From positions 1 through 31,812 of IMG/VR virus record IMGVR_UViG_3300028025_001167: a DNA stretch of 31,812 nucleotides. One strand, 5' to 3'. Shown here in pieces: positions 24,709 through 30,576 of this stretch; position 1 is the first letter of the stretch; every line of letters begins with the position of its first letter. This DNA comes from a virus. Below the pieces are notes generated by a model. That model worked only from the letters and a program-made list of their open reading frames with translations. It was not told the origin of the DNA and made no database searches. Both the position numbers and the translations under genes were made by a program.

Positions 24709-25031
24709 TGGCAACCATTGGATACAAGCAAAACAACCGTTTGACCGCAGACGAGATCGAGGTCAGGGTATGGGCATTCGTTATCGTGGTCTTGGTGACT
24801 ATCCTGTTGGCTTCTATGGGTATGTTCCTGTACTCAGTCTCTTTTGTCACTCAGCCTATGAATGGCGCTATGGCGGCAATTGACAAGGTTTACACGCAAC
24901 AAATTAGCACCATCATGGTGTTTATCACTGGTGTGTTGGGTGGTGTAGCGGGTCGTTCTGGTGTCAAGGCTATTGCCAATGCCAGTGCCAAGGCAGAGGC
25001 CAATGACAATGATGAGCCACCCGCACCATGA
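24708..25031 (+). CDS. Putative holin (two membrane segments)
   Basis: The 107-residue protein has membrane segment 1 at about residues 22-45 (VWAFVIVVLVTILLASMGMF) and segment 2 at about 66-85 (STIMVFITGVLGGVAGRSG), with a charged C-terminal tail. Its position directly before the spanin pair and endolysin makes it the best holin candidate, opening the inner membrane at lysis time. Families of small holins vary too much to name one. Overlaps: TAATG at the start, ATGA at the end. Confidence 0.72.
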   Translation: MATIGYKQNNRLTADEIEVRVWAFVIVVLVTILLASMGMFLYSVSFVTQPMNGAMAAIDKVYTQQISTIMVFITGVLGGVAGRSGVKAIANASAKAEANDNDEPPAP

Positions 25032-25507
25032 GTATCTTTAACCCTTGGGTAATCTTAGGGTTTGTCTTGTCTGTAACCATGTCTTTTGGGGGTGGTTACT
25101 TCAAGGGCAAGCATGATGAGAATGTCTCTCAACAACTAGAGATTGCTCGTTTAAACGCTATTGCAAGGACAAAAGAGGTTGCTTTGGCAACAGCAGTGAC
25201 ATCAACAGCTACGGCACTAAGGACATCAAATGAGAAAGCAAGACAGATTTCAAAAGAGCGTGATTTGGCTATTGCCTCTGGTGCTTTGCGGTTGCGGCTC
25301 CCTGTCAAAACCAGTTGCCCCGTACAAACCACCTCAGATACCGCCGTTGCCAGCGGAGATAGCAGTCAAGAGGGAGGCGAACTTGACGCAACGACTGCTC
25401 AAACTCTTATCGCCATCACAGACGATGGAGACGAAGCAATCAGACAACTCACAGCCTGTCAACAAGCCTACGAATCCATCTACGAAACCTTAAAGGAGAA
25501 ACAATGA
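25028..25507 (+). CDS. Rz: Inner-membrane spanin subunit (Rz-like)
   Basis: The 159-residue protein has an N-terminal membrane anchor (MSIFNPWVILGFVLSVTMSF), a long periplasmic helix (QQLEIARLNAIARTKEVALA, then RTSNEKARQISKERDLAIA), and a C-terminal domain with two cysteines (CPVQ, CQQAYESIY). This is the i-spanin design that links with an outer-membrane lipoprotein to fuse the membranes after the endolysin has acted. The presence of a nested lipoprotein gene in another frame confirms it. It overlaps both neighbours by four bases. Confidence 0.88.
   Translation: MSIFNPWVILGFVLSVTMSFGGGYFKGKHDENVSQQLEIARLNAIARTKEVALATAVTSTATALRTSNEKARQISKERDLAIASGALRLRLPVKTSCPVQTTSDTAVASGDSSQEGGELDATTAQTLIAITDDGDEAIRQLTACQQAYESIYETLKEKQ
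25230..25493 (+). CDS. Rz1: Outer-membrane spanin lipoprotein (Rz1-like), nested in Rz
   Basis: The gene lies entirely inside Rz in the +1 frame. The 87-residue product has a signal ending LPLVLCGCGS, with the lipidated cysteine at residue 22, then a proline-rich segment (SKPVAPYKPPQIPPLPAEIA), the hallmark of Rz1 proteins. AAGGA at about 25218-25222 precedes ATG 25230. Fully embedded Rz1 genes are known (lambda type). The product would be tethered to the outer membrane and pair with the Rz C-terminus. Confidence 0.88.
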   Translation: MRKQDRFQKSVIWLLPLVLCGCGSLSKPVAPYKPPQIPPLPAEIAVKREANLTQRLLKLLSPSQTMETKQSDNSQPVNKPTNPSTKP

Positions 25508-25968
25508 ACCTGTCAGCAAACTTCACCCTGAAAGAACTCACAAAATCAGATACTGCCACCAGATTGGGATTGGACAATACCCCTGATGACGAGGCTTTGG
25601 AGAACTTGAAAACCCTTTGCGAGATGGTTTTGCAACCAGTTCGTGAACACTATGGCAAGTCTGTCTCTGTTAACTCTGCCTATCGCAGTCCTGAGTCCAA
25701 TGCTGCCGTTGGTGGCTCCAAGACTTCTGACCACTGCAAGGGCATGGCGGCAGACATTGAGATTGTTGGTGTTGCCAATGCTGATCTGGCTCAATGGATT
25801 ATGGATAACCTTGAGTACACACAGTTGATTCTGGAGTTTTACACCCCAGGCATTCCTGACAGTGGTTGGGTTCATGTGTCTTACGACCCAAATAACTTGA
25901 AGAAACAGGAATTGACTGCCACCAAGGTGGCGGGTAAGACCACCTACTTGAATGGTTTGGTGGCCTAA
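25504..25968 (+). CDS. Endolysin, peptidase M15-type (D-Ala-D-Ala/L-Ala-D-Glu peptidase fold)
   Basis: The 154-residue protein has the M15 zinc-peptidase motifs: VNSAYRSPESNAAVGGSKTS, then SDHCKGMAADI with zinc ligands H77 and D84, a catalytic Glu near E111 (LILEFY), and the third ligand H124 in GWVHVSYD. It would cut peptide cross-links of peptidoglycan after holin opening; no signal peptide is present. A Cys lies between H77 and the glycine. Overlap ATGA with the Rz stop. Its TAA overlaps the last bases of a leftward micro-ORF. Confidence 0.9.
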   Translation: MNLSANFTLKELTKSDTATRLGLDNTPDDEALENLKTLCEMVLQPVREHYGKSVSVNSAYRSPESNAAVGGSKTSDHCKGMAADIEIVGVANADLAQWIMDNLEYTQLILEFYTPGIPDSGWVHVSYDPNNLKKQELTATKVAGKTTYLNGLVA

Positions 25969-26063
25969 TCGTCTAGGAAAAAGAGCAGGGCGACTACAGC
26001 TAGTAGCGTCACTGCTCCTCCCAAGGCGAGTACAAGCAAGATGTTGATGACGTTACTCAGCAC
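25965..26063 (-). CDS. Possible 32-residue membrane protein (micro-ORF)
   Basis: On the minus strand a GTG at 26063 with GGAAGG six bases upstream opens a 32-codon frame: MLSNVINILLVLALGGAVTL, then LAVVALLFFLDD. It is one clean membrane helix with an acidic end. The start overlaps the stop of the winged-helix gene at 26053, and the stop overlaps the endolysin stop on the other strand. The doubt is that a hairpin plus T5 typical of an intrinsic terminator lies within its last third, so transcripts ending there would lack the stop codon. It is either real with partial termination or a chance frame over a terminator. Confidence 0.42.
   Translation of the reverse strand: MLSNVINILLVLALGGAVTLLAVVALLFFLDD
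25978..26017 (-). terminator. Terminator of the leftward early operon
   Basis: On the minus strand GAGCAG (26017-26012) pairs with CTGCTC (25988-25983), with a second inner stem (26008-26003 with 25997-25991, one bulge), followed by five Ts (25982-25978). It lies between the convergent late and early operons and overlaps the micro-ORF at 25965-26063. The plus-strand side has no T run, so it appears to work in the leftward direction. Confidence 0.6.
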
Positions 26064-26400
26064 CTTTTACCTTCCATTCACGTTCATTACGTCCTGATTT
26101 TGACTTGACTGTGCGTCCTGTCAACTCAATAAATCCCATGTTGGACAACTCGTTTAAACGTCTTGCAACCTGATTTGGGTCTAAGCCGCTATGTCTGGCT
26201 ATCCCATCTTTTCCAAGCGCACCATGAGCCTTTAAAGTGTCCACAATCATGGAGAAGTGCTTAGAAGCCAAGTCTTTTGCTGAATCTGCGGCTTCATAAC
26301 TGGTAATTGGGTCAGAGGTTCTCACCCGATTGAAGATTGGCAAGTCAAAGAACTTCTTCACGCTGCCACCAAAATGTATATCGTCTAGTTTTGTCATCAT
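26053..26400 (-). CDS. Winged-helix DNA-binding protein
   Basis: The 115-residue protein contains NRVRTSDPITSYEAADSAKD, a lead-in typical of small phage winged-helix proteins, then a helix-turn-helix (GKDGIARHSGLDPNQVARRL) and a wing (NELSNMGFIELTGRTVKSKS) with a basic end. It lies at the end of the early operon, next to the terminator, so it could control the early/late switch. The start is ATGATG; with AGGAG three or six bases upstream, the second ATG (26397) may be used. The leader block CAGGAGTGAATGATG recurs elsewhere in the operon. Confidence 0.8.
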   Translation of the reverse strand: MMTKLDDIHFGGSVKKFFDLPIFNRVRTSDPITSYEAADSAKDLASKHFSMIVDTLKAHGALGKDGIARHSGLDPNQVARRLNELSNMGFIELTGRTVKSKSGRNEREWKVKGAE

Positions 26401-26449
26401 TCACTCCTGTTAAGTTAGTGGGTACTCACTTACGCTTTCCCCTTCTGAT

Positions 26450-26695
26450 TTAGAACGGAATATCCGAATCCATATCTTCAATTTTCTTTGAAGACTTAGC
26501 TTGTGGTGCTTGGCCTTGTTCTTCTTTAGGGCTGAGAGCCAGACCCATGAACTTGCCGTTCTTTCCCTCTTTAATCCATGCTGACAGCCAGTATTCCTGA
26601 CCATTCACCCGCACGTTGCCTTTATAGTCTGGGTGGTTGCTTGTTTCCTTCTTGTCGTTCTTGAACAAAACACCACTGTTATCACGCTGTTCCAT
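26450..26695 (-). CDS. Small ssDNA-binding-like protein with SSB-type tail
   Basis: The 81-residue protein has [20 protein letters not shown] and [20 protein letters not shown], an OB-fold-like pattern common in small phage proteins. It ends [10 protein letters not shown], which closely resembles the acidic C-terminal tail of bacterial SSB (…DDDIPF) that recruits repair proteins. It is encoded just after the exonuclease gene in a recombination cassette, so a role as a mini-SSB or mimic of the SSB tail is plausible. Binding to ssDNA is inferred. It is separated from the preceding exonuclease gene by two bases. Confidence 0.75.
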   Translation of the reverse strand: MEQRDNSGVLFKNDKKETSNHPDYKGNVRVNGQEYWLSAWIKEGKNGKFMGLALSPKEEQGQAPQAKSSKKIEDMDSDIPF

Positions 26696-26697
26696 AT

Positions 26698-27318
26698 TTA
26701 CACCTTAATTTCATTGAGTTTTTTAACTTTGTCGTCCACTTCCGCAAGGAACTGGATAACCTCTTTTTCGAGTTCTGCAATGTACAAGTCATTGCGCTCG
26801 ATTCTTTTGATGAACAACTGAAGATGGCTAGGCATTCGTGGGTCGAAACTCACAAAGTCGCACCAACTTCTGTCTGCACATCGCATTTGCCACTGCATCT
26901 GGTCATAGTATTTCTTAGCGGGTTCTTCACCCAAAACAGTATCAATGTGGGTTGCAGTGTTTGGGCATTTGATCTCCAAGCATCCATCGTCACCTACCAA
27001 GCCATCAGGAGAGGCGGCAGACATAGGAATAGTTGGATGGTCAATAGCACCTACCTGATCGACCATATTGCCTGTTTTAGCCTCGTATGCGGCTCTGGCA
27101 TATGTCTCGTTCTCAACACCCCATTCCATAGCAGCATTTGAGTAGGATTCAGCAACAGTCTGAGTCATGCGTTCGACTACTAGCTGTGCCATGTAGTTTG
27201 CTCTACTGGTGCTGTAGCCTGTCTTTGTCTTGGCAACAATGTCAGAGATACGAGAAGCAGTAGCTTTGCCACATCTTTGCTGAAGCCATGCTTCGCTTCC
27301 TTGGACAACTTCAGTCAT
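26698..27318 (-). CDS. YqaJ/lambda exonuclease-type nuclease
   Basis: The 206-residue protein starts [20 protein letters not shown], a YqaJ-family hallmark. The PD-(D/E)XK core is visible as [17 protein letters not shown] (Glu), [13 protein letters not shown] (Asp), and LEIKCP (Glu and Lys), with [20 protein letters not shown] after it. It would resect 5' strands of double-stranded DNA ends to feed the annealing protein encoded upstream in the same operon, giving Red-like recombination and repair. It overlaps the preceding small gene by four bases (ATGA). Confidence 0.92.
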   Translation of the reverse strand: MTEVVQGSEAWLQQRCGKATASRISDIVAKTKTGYSTSRANYMAQLVVERMTQTVAESYSNAAMEWGVENETYARAAYEAKTGNMVDQVGAIDHPTIPMSAASPDGLVGDDGCLEIKCPNTATHIDTVLGEEPAKKYYDQMQWQMRCADRSWCDFVSFDPRMPSHLQLFIKRIERNDLYIAELEKEVIQFLAEVDDKVKKLNEIKV

Positions 27319-27521
27319 GCTTCCCTCGCTTTCAGCATTGCGTCTGCTTGTGTATAAGCGGCAAATGCAGTATCAGTTGGTGTCATATCTTGTCGCCAAT
27401 CGGGGTCTGAGCAATATCCTTGCATAGCCTTTGCCGCAAAGTAGTCCCGCAATGTCATGCCTTTTTCTGGTTCACCCCATCCGTTGTGGTGTGTACTTGG
27501 AAATGCTGGTGGGTTGTTCAT
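27315..27521 (-). CDS. Small early protein, unknown
   Basis: The 68-residue protein has a proline-rich start (MNNPPAFPSTHHNGWGEPEK) and the motif GMTLRDYFAAKAMQGYCSDP, which recurs in many phage proteins of unknown function, often beside recombination genes. The end [20 protein letters not shown] is helical. It lies between the annealing protein and the exonuclease, with four-base overlaps to both, so it may be an accessory to that pair. No catalytic residues are evident. Confidence 0.8.
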   Translation of the reverse strand: MNNPPAFPSTHHNGWGEPEKGMTLRDYFAAKAMQGYCSDPDWRQDMTPTDTAFAAYTQADAMLKAREA

Positions 27522-28084
27522 TTCAACGCTCCTTTACGCTTTTCTTTGGCATCAATCACTTTTTTCTGCCAATTCTTATCAGAACCGCAAGCACCATAAG
27601 CATCTGTGTAAGCATTCTTCAGTTCTTCCATTGTTGAAGCAGCATCAATAGCCGCCAAGTGGTCAATCATTGCGCCCACATCTACATCTGAACCTGAGTC
27701 ACCTTCTGGCAAGTCTTCACCAGCATAGATATACAAGCCCAAGCCATGCAAAGACAAAGCCTTAGTCATGCACCGCATGATGGCAGTGTTGACAGCAAAT
27801 GCGTCAGGGTTGAGGATTGCTTTGTTGCGGAAGTCCATCACTGGTAACTGGCAAGTCATTGGTTTGCCAAACATAGTGACTGTGACAAACACCATTGCTG
27901 TGCCGTTGATGTCCATGAAGCACTTACCATCAAACATCTCGACTTTGTAGACCGCTTCTGGGTCTGCCTTTAGTGCTTCAGCCCATGCCCATGCCCACGA
28001 GAGGTAGGTAAGGTTGGCTTTCTTTTCTGTGTGGTCATTTACGTTCTTGTTGAGCAACATTAACACTTGTTCTTGATTCATCAT
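27518..28084 (-). CDS. Single-strand annealing protein, DUF1071/Sak-like
   Basis: The 188-residue protein has the DUF1071 signature: ANLTYLSWAWAWAEALKADP, FMDINGTAMVFVTVTMFGKP, and NTAIMRCMTKALSLHGLGLY followed by IYAGEDLP. The family belongs to Rad52/Sak-type single-strand annealing proteins. The C-terminal region (EELKNAYTDAYGACGSDKNW) is a helical tail as in related proteins. Together with the YqaJ exonuclease it forms a two-gene recombination module. The start is ATGATG with AGGAG upstream, again in the block AGGAGTGAATGATG. Confidence 0.88.
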   Translation of the reverse strand: MMNQEQVLMLLNKNVNDHTEKKANLTYLSWAWAWAEALKADPEAVYKVEMFDGKCFMDINGTAMVFVTVTMFGKPMTCQLPVMDFRNKAILNPDAFAVNTAIMRCMTKALSLHGLGLYIYAGEDLPEGDSGSDVDVGAMIDHLAAIDAASTMEELKNAYTDAYGACGSDKNWQKKVIDAKEKRKGALK

Positions 28085-28278
28085 TCACTCCTATATACGC
28101 CATCTAAAATATCTTTTGTTTCTTGAGCAACCATCCACATTGCTAGATGTGTCAGGTCGGCATGGATTTGGGCTATGTCGTTACTGTATCCTTCGTATTT
28201 TTTGTGAAGGCACTTGTCCGACAACTTCTTGGTGTTCTGCTCGATTCGTATCAGCAGAGGTGCATAGTCGATCATCAT
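28081..28278 (-). CDS. Small helical early protein, unknown
   Basis: The 65-residue protein begins MMIDYAPLLIRIEQNTKKLS and ends AQETKDILDGVYRSE; it is helical. I start at ATG 28278, which follows CAGGAGTTA, rather than at the longer frame upstream that lacks a ribosome site. It overlaps the annealing-protein gene by four bases and the 76-codon gene before it by about 100 bases, a long overlap for this operon. No family recognised. Confidence 0.68.
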   Translation of the reverse strand: MMIDYAPLLIRIEQNTKKLSDKCLHKKYEGYSNDIAQIHADLTHLAMWMVAQETKDILDGVYRSE

Positions 28279-28411
28279 TAACTCCTGTTTGTTGAAACTT
28301 CTTCCACGTTTGCGCCACATCTGTTTGTGCGGCATTCACATACCCAAATTCTGGGTCGGTGATCGGTTTAGATGGCACTGCAACACTTTGGTATTTGCCT
28401 ACGTATGCCAT
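28181..28411 (-). CDS. Small early protein with overprinted C-terminus
   Basis: ATG 28411 has GAAGG over the preceding stop. The 76-residue protein starts MAYVGKYQSVAVPSKPITDP, and EFGYVNAAQTDVAQTWKKFQ matches a pattern common at the ends of small phage proteins (YV.AA.TDVA.TW.KF). After this, about 30 residues (RLCTSADTNRAEHQEVVGQV) are read in another frame over the next gene, so the stop may have been lost and the tail gained later. It is encoded in the middle of the early operon; function unknown. Confidence 0.6.
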   Translation of the reverse strand: MAYVGKYQSVAVPSKPITDPEFGYVNAAQTDVAQTWKKFQQTGVNDDRLCTSADTNRAEHQEVVGQVPSQKIRRIQ

Positions 28412-28415
28412 CTTT

Positions 28416-28604
28416 TTAGCCTTCTTTTCTCGCAATTTCCGCTGCGATTTCATGTTGACTATCGGTGTCCAAATCTGAAAATAGGACAAAGTGGTTTTCA
28501 CCGCAACAAGACACGACTCCCATGCGTGGCTCAATGCAATAAGCACAGTATTCTTCATTTGAGTGTTCCTCAATTATTCGGTCTAGGTTGAGCTTGGTTT
28601 TCAT
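28416..28604 (-). CDS. Small cysteine-containing early protein
   Basis: The 62-residue protein starts MKTKLNLDRIIEEHSNEEYC and includes CAYC and SCCGENHF, which could bind one zinc ion. The end (DTDSQHEIAAEIARKEG) is helical. ATG 28604 overlaps the preceding stop (ATGA); the longer upstream frame is discarded. It is part of a string of tiny early genes whose products often act on host proteins, but no function can be assigned. Confidence 0.66.
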   Translation of the reverse strand: MKTKLNLDRIIEEHSNEEYCAYCIEPRMGVVSCCGENHFVLFSDLDTDSQHEIAAEIARKEG

Positions 28605-28936
28605 TGCTGGCCTTGCTTGTTGTAGGGATTGATTGTAGGTATTGCACCTTGTTCTCGTTTGAGTTGTTCTTGCAGTCGTTCCATGCGGTAGTAACGCCAC
28701 AAGTTAAGTTCTTCCTCGTCATCAACCCAAGGTGTTGTTGGCAGTTCTAGGGAGATTTCAGCCATACGCAAGGCTTTGAGTTCGACTCTGGCTCTCACCA
28801 TGTCGGCAACATCTGCCCATGCATTGCAAAGGATGGCTTCAAGGATAGCTTTGCTATCGCAAATAGCATCTGCTACATCATCTGGTGTGAAGTCTTGCAG
28901 TGCTGCCCATGTCTCGTGCTTAATATCAATCATCAT
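28601..28936 (-). CDS. Acidic helical early protein
   Basis: The 111-residue protein (MMIDIKHETWAALQDFTPDD at the start) is helical and acidic with two cysteines. The middle LPTTPWVDDEEELNLWRYYR is a notable Trp/Asp/Glu-rich patch. It starts at ATGATG behind the repeated CAGGAGTGAATGATG leader; the second ATG may be used. Upstream lies a TGTCAGACA operator-like site (28973-28981), so a new transcript could begin here. No family is recognised. Confidence 0.68.
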   Translation of the reverse strand: MMIDIKHETWAALQDFTPDDVADAICDSKAILEAILCNAWADVADMVRARVELKALRMAEISLELPTTPWVDDEEELNLWRYYRMERLQEQLKREQGAIPTINPYNKQGQQ

Positions 28937-28967
28937 TCACTCCTGTTAAAAAACCTATCAATGCGTG

Positions 28968-28981
28968 TATTCTGTCAGACA
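28968..28981. promoter_or_regulatory. Operator-like dyad inside the early operon
   Basis: The plus strand reads ATTCTGTCAGACAT with the palindromic core TGTCAGACA (28973-28981). The same nine bases occur in the divergent control region at 30499-30507. It overlaps the end of the gene at 28975 and precedes the one starting at 28936, so it may bind the same regulator to control the second half of the operon. Confidence 0.45.
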
Positions 28982-29160
28982 TTATTGTATCTTGCAATAG
29001 GGATTTCCCTGATGCAGTTGTGTATTTCAGACAGTCGTTTGTTAGTGAACACTTTCCCGCATTTCAAGCACAGCCATGCAATTCCTTGAGAGACAGTGGT
29101 TTTCTTGCTTCCATGAAGCCCATGTGTACGACCATAAAAAGTGCGGATTTGTTGAATCAT
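28975..29160 (-). CDS. Small zinc-finger protein
   Basis: The 61-residue protein (MIQQIRTFYGRTHGLHGSKK at the start) contains CLKCGKVFTNKRLSEIHNC, a compact finger with CxxC and a later His/Cys pair, similar to a classical C2H2/C2HC fold. Basic residues flank it, suggesting nucleic-acid binding. ATG 29160 overlaps the preceding stop (ATGA). Its stop overlaps the operator-like dyad. Confidence 0.72.
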   Translation of the reverse strand: MIQQIRTFYGRTHGLHGSKKTTVSQGIAWLCLKCGKVFTNKRLSEIHNCIREIPIARYNNV

Positions 29161-29351
29161 GCCTTTACTCTGTTCTTGTAAATGTTGTATCTCCATGCTG
29201 TTGCCTCTGCGTCAATGCGTGTCCAGATGTCTTGCTTTTCTTCGTCTGTCATAGCGTTCCACTGCGCTACCTCAACGTATGTCCGACCACATCCCTTGCA
29301 TACCTCGTCATACAAAGTCGTACAGACTGCTATACAGGGGCTGTCATTCAT
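29157..29351 (-). CDS. DUF1289-like protein
   Basis: The 64-residue protein reads MNDSPCIAVCTTLYDEVCKG and CGRTYVEVAQWNAMTDEEKQ, matching DUF1289 (SPCI..C......C.GC.RT..E...W..M...E). The four cysteines may hold a metal. The family is common in proteobacteria, where its function is not well defined, so this may be a gene taken from the host. I trimmed a longer frame to ATG 29351, which overlaps the preceding stop by 8 bases. Confidence 0.82.
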   Translation of the reverse strand: MNDSPCIAVCTTLYDEVCKGCGRTYVEVAQWNAMTDEEKQDIWTRIDAEATAWRYNIYKNRVKA

Positions 29352-29661
29352 ATGGCTGTGGTGGGGTGCAAGTGTGAATGTCTTTTGTGCGTTTTCCGCA
29401 TCGTTGGCAGAAGTTGCGTTCTTCTTGCTGTGCTTGGAAATCAGCAAGCAACGAGTCATAGTCACGTTGAAGCCCTTGTGCGTGTTCTTTCCAATACGCC
29501 ACAGGCTCTTGCTCAATCTCTTGCCCAAGCCTCTGCACTTCACGCATGGCGTGTTCTCGCAAGGCTTCAACCACATCGTCAACAAGCAAGCGCAGGGGGT
29601 CAATAGGGTCAAGTCCAAGGCAACTGATCTGAAGCCGTCTAACCAATGCTTTGTGTTTCAT
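29344..29661 (-). CDS. Coiled-coil protein with C-terminal zinc finger
   Basis: The 105-residue protein has a long helical part (LRLLVDDVVEALREHAMREV, then EPVAYWKEHAQGLQRDYDSL) and ends in CQRCGKRTKDIHTC, a likely zinc-binding knuckle. Similar 'coil plus CxxC..HxC' proteins are frequent in early operons of proteobacterial phages. Its role is unknown. It overlaps the gene before it by four bases and DUF1289 by 8. Confidence 0.74.
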   Translation of the reverse strand: MKHKALVRRLQISCLGLDPIDPLRLLVDDVVEALREHAMREVQRLGQEIEQEPVAYWKEHAQGLQRDYDSLLADFQAQQEERNFCQRCGKRTKDIHTCTPPQPYE

Positions 29662-29867
29662 GCTTCACCTCTGATTTCAGCTACCACTTCAGTTATGTGC
29701 GCCCATGTACCTAAACGCTCAACCACTTCAATAATGCGCTCTTGCTTCTTGGCGGCTACAAGTTGGGCAAAGGCTACAAGTGCTTCAGAATAAATGCCAT
29801 CAAGGTGTGGGCGCATCCCTATCAAGTTGCATTCTTGCGCCATCTCAATGATTTCATCTTCAGTCAT
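29658..29867 (-). CDS. Small helical early protein
   Basis: The 69-residue protein (MTEDEIIEMAQECNLIGMRP, then LVAFAQLVAAKKQERIIEVV) is helical and acidic. The start MT.DEIIEMAQE and the AFAQLVAAKK segment occur in many small phage proteins of unknown role. ATGA overlaps join it to both neighbours, consistent with strict translational coupling through this part of the operon. Confidence 0.77.
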   Translation of the reverse strand: MTEDEIIEMAQECNLIGMRPHLDGIYSEALVAFAQLVAAKKQERIIEVVERLGTWAHITEVVAEIRGEA

Positions 29868-30082
29868 TTCAATCCCCTGATGTAAATAGCAAAGCTGTGC
29901 AATGTGTCCTTGCCAAACCCTTCCATCTTCAGGATGGCATCAGCCACTTCATCAAGCACTGTGTCTCGGTAAGGGTTCAGAGATTCCACCCGCTGCTTCA
30001 ACTGGCCTACCTCTTGTTCAACAACTTCAACCCTAGATTCAATCTGACGTTTACGCCACAAACTTTGAGCAGAATCGTTCAT
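29864..30082 (-). CDS. Small coiled-coil early protein
   Basis: The 72-residue protein is a single coiled coil (RQIESRVEVVEQEVGQLKQR) with a helical end (DTVLDEVADAILKMEGFGKD). It overlaps the upstream signal-peptide gene by 32 bases in another frame. No catalytic or metal-binding residues are visible; an oligomeric adaptor role is a guess. Confidence 0.7.
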   Translation of the reverse strand: MNDSAQSLWRKRQIESRVEVVEQEVGQLKQRVESLNPYRDTVLDEVADAILKMEGFGKDTLHSFAIYIRGLK

Positions 30083-30260
30083 GCTTTTTCCTTTTGGCTT
30101 TCTTCATGTTTAAACAGGCTTTCTCTGCCGACCTAGCCTTACCCTTCTCTCGTATCTCTTGAGGGCTTAAAGGCTCTGTACGAGGCTCAGTATGGGCATA
30201 GATGCTAATGGACAAGCCCATCATTAGCACTATCCTGATAAAGGCTTGTGCATAGGTCAT
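30051..30260 (-). CDS. Small exported basic protein
   Basis: The 69-residue protein has an N-terminal signal-like segment (MTYAQAFIRIVLMMGLSISI followed by YAHTEP) and a very basic mature part (KACLNMKKAKRKKHERFCSK) with two cysteines that could form a disulfide. Secretion to the periplasm would suggest a superinfection or envelope function. It overlaps the preceding gene by four bases and the following by 32. Confidence 0.68.
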   Translation of the reverse strand: MTYAQAFIRIVLMMGLSISIYAHTEPRTEPLSPQEIREKGKARSAEKACLNMKKAKRKKHERFCSKFVA

Positions 30261-30466
30261 AGTGACTTGGCGTATCTACGAGCAATGCGTTCGCACTCGT
30301 CTTGTTCTTCGCCAGACAAATCGTCTTGAACGTCCTTGCCAGTCTCGTCTTGGACTTCCCATTCAAAGTCTAGGTAATGGGTGGCTACGTCATAGTCGTA
30401 CCAAGTCAGAACAACAGTGACTTCTTTCTCAAGTTCGTAGCTGTAATATTTTTCAATGATTTCCAT
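30257..30466 (-). CDS. First gene of the leftward operon, small acidic protein
   Basis: The 69-residue protein begins MEIIEKYYSYELEKEVTVVL and ends QDECERIARRYAKSL; DLSGEEQDE in between is very acidic. AGAGGTG lies just upstream of ATG 30466, and the longer frame from 30547 runs through the promoter and is discarded. As the first gene of the early operon it is likely to be made soon after infection. A DNA mimic or host-protein inhibitor is conceivable because of the charge, but nothing supports one choice. Confidence 0.75.
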   Translation of the reverse strand: MEIIEKYYSYELEKEVTVVLTWYDYDVATHYLDFEWEVQDETGKDVQDDLSGEEQDECERIARRYAKSL

Positions 30467-30495
30467 GTTTACACCTCTCAAGTTGTTGGAATCTG

Positions 30496-30567
30496 TATTG
30501 TCAGACAGAATGATTGTGATGGTATAGGGACTTTCCCTTATTGTCAAACTGTATGACAGAATATAAT
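30496..30567. promoter_or_regulatory. Divergent promoter/operator region
   Basis: Two related operator-like sites lie here. One is TATTGTCA then GACAGAAT with no spacer (30496-30511). The other has the same halves split by eight bases (30539-30562). For the leftward operon, TTGACA (minus, 30546-30541) is followed by TATACC 15 bases on. For the rightward genes, TTGTCA (30541-30546) and a perfect TATAAT (30562-30567) are 15 bases apart. The two -35 boxes are the same six base pairs read on opposite strands, so one bound regulator would block both promoters. Confidence 0.6.
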
Positions 30568-30576
30568 CCTAGCACT

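Noticed and set aside
29076-29793. Two long plus-strand ORFs opposite the early operon
   Set aside because: Cys/Leu/Val-rich shadows of the ATGA-linked leftward genes.
27315-30466. DNA polymerase, primase, helicase or integrase among the early genes
   Set aside because: None of the early proteins is large enough or carries the needed motifs; only recombination proteins are recognisable.
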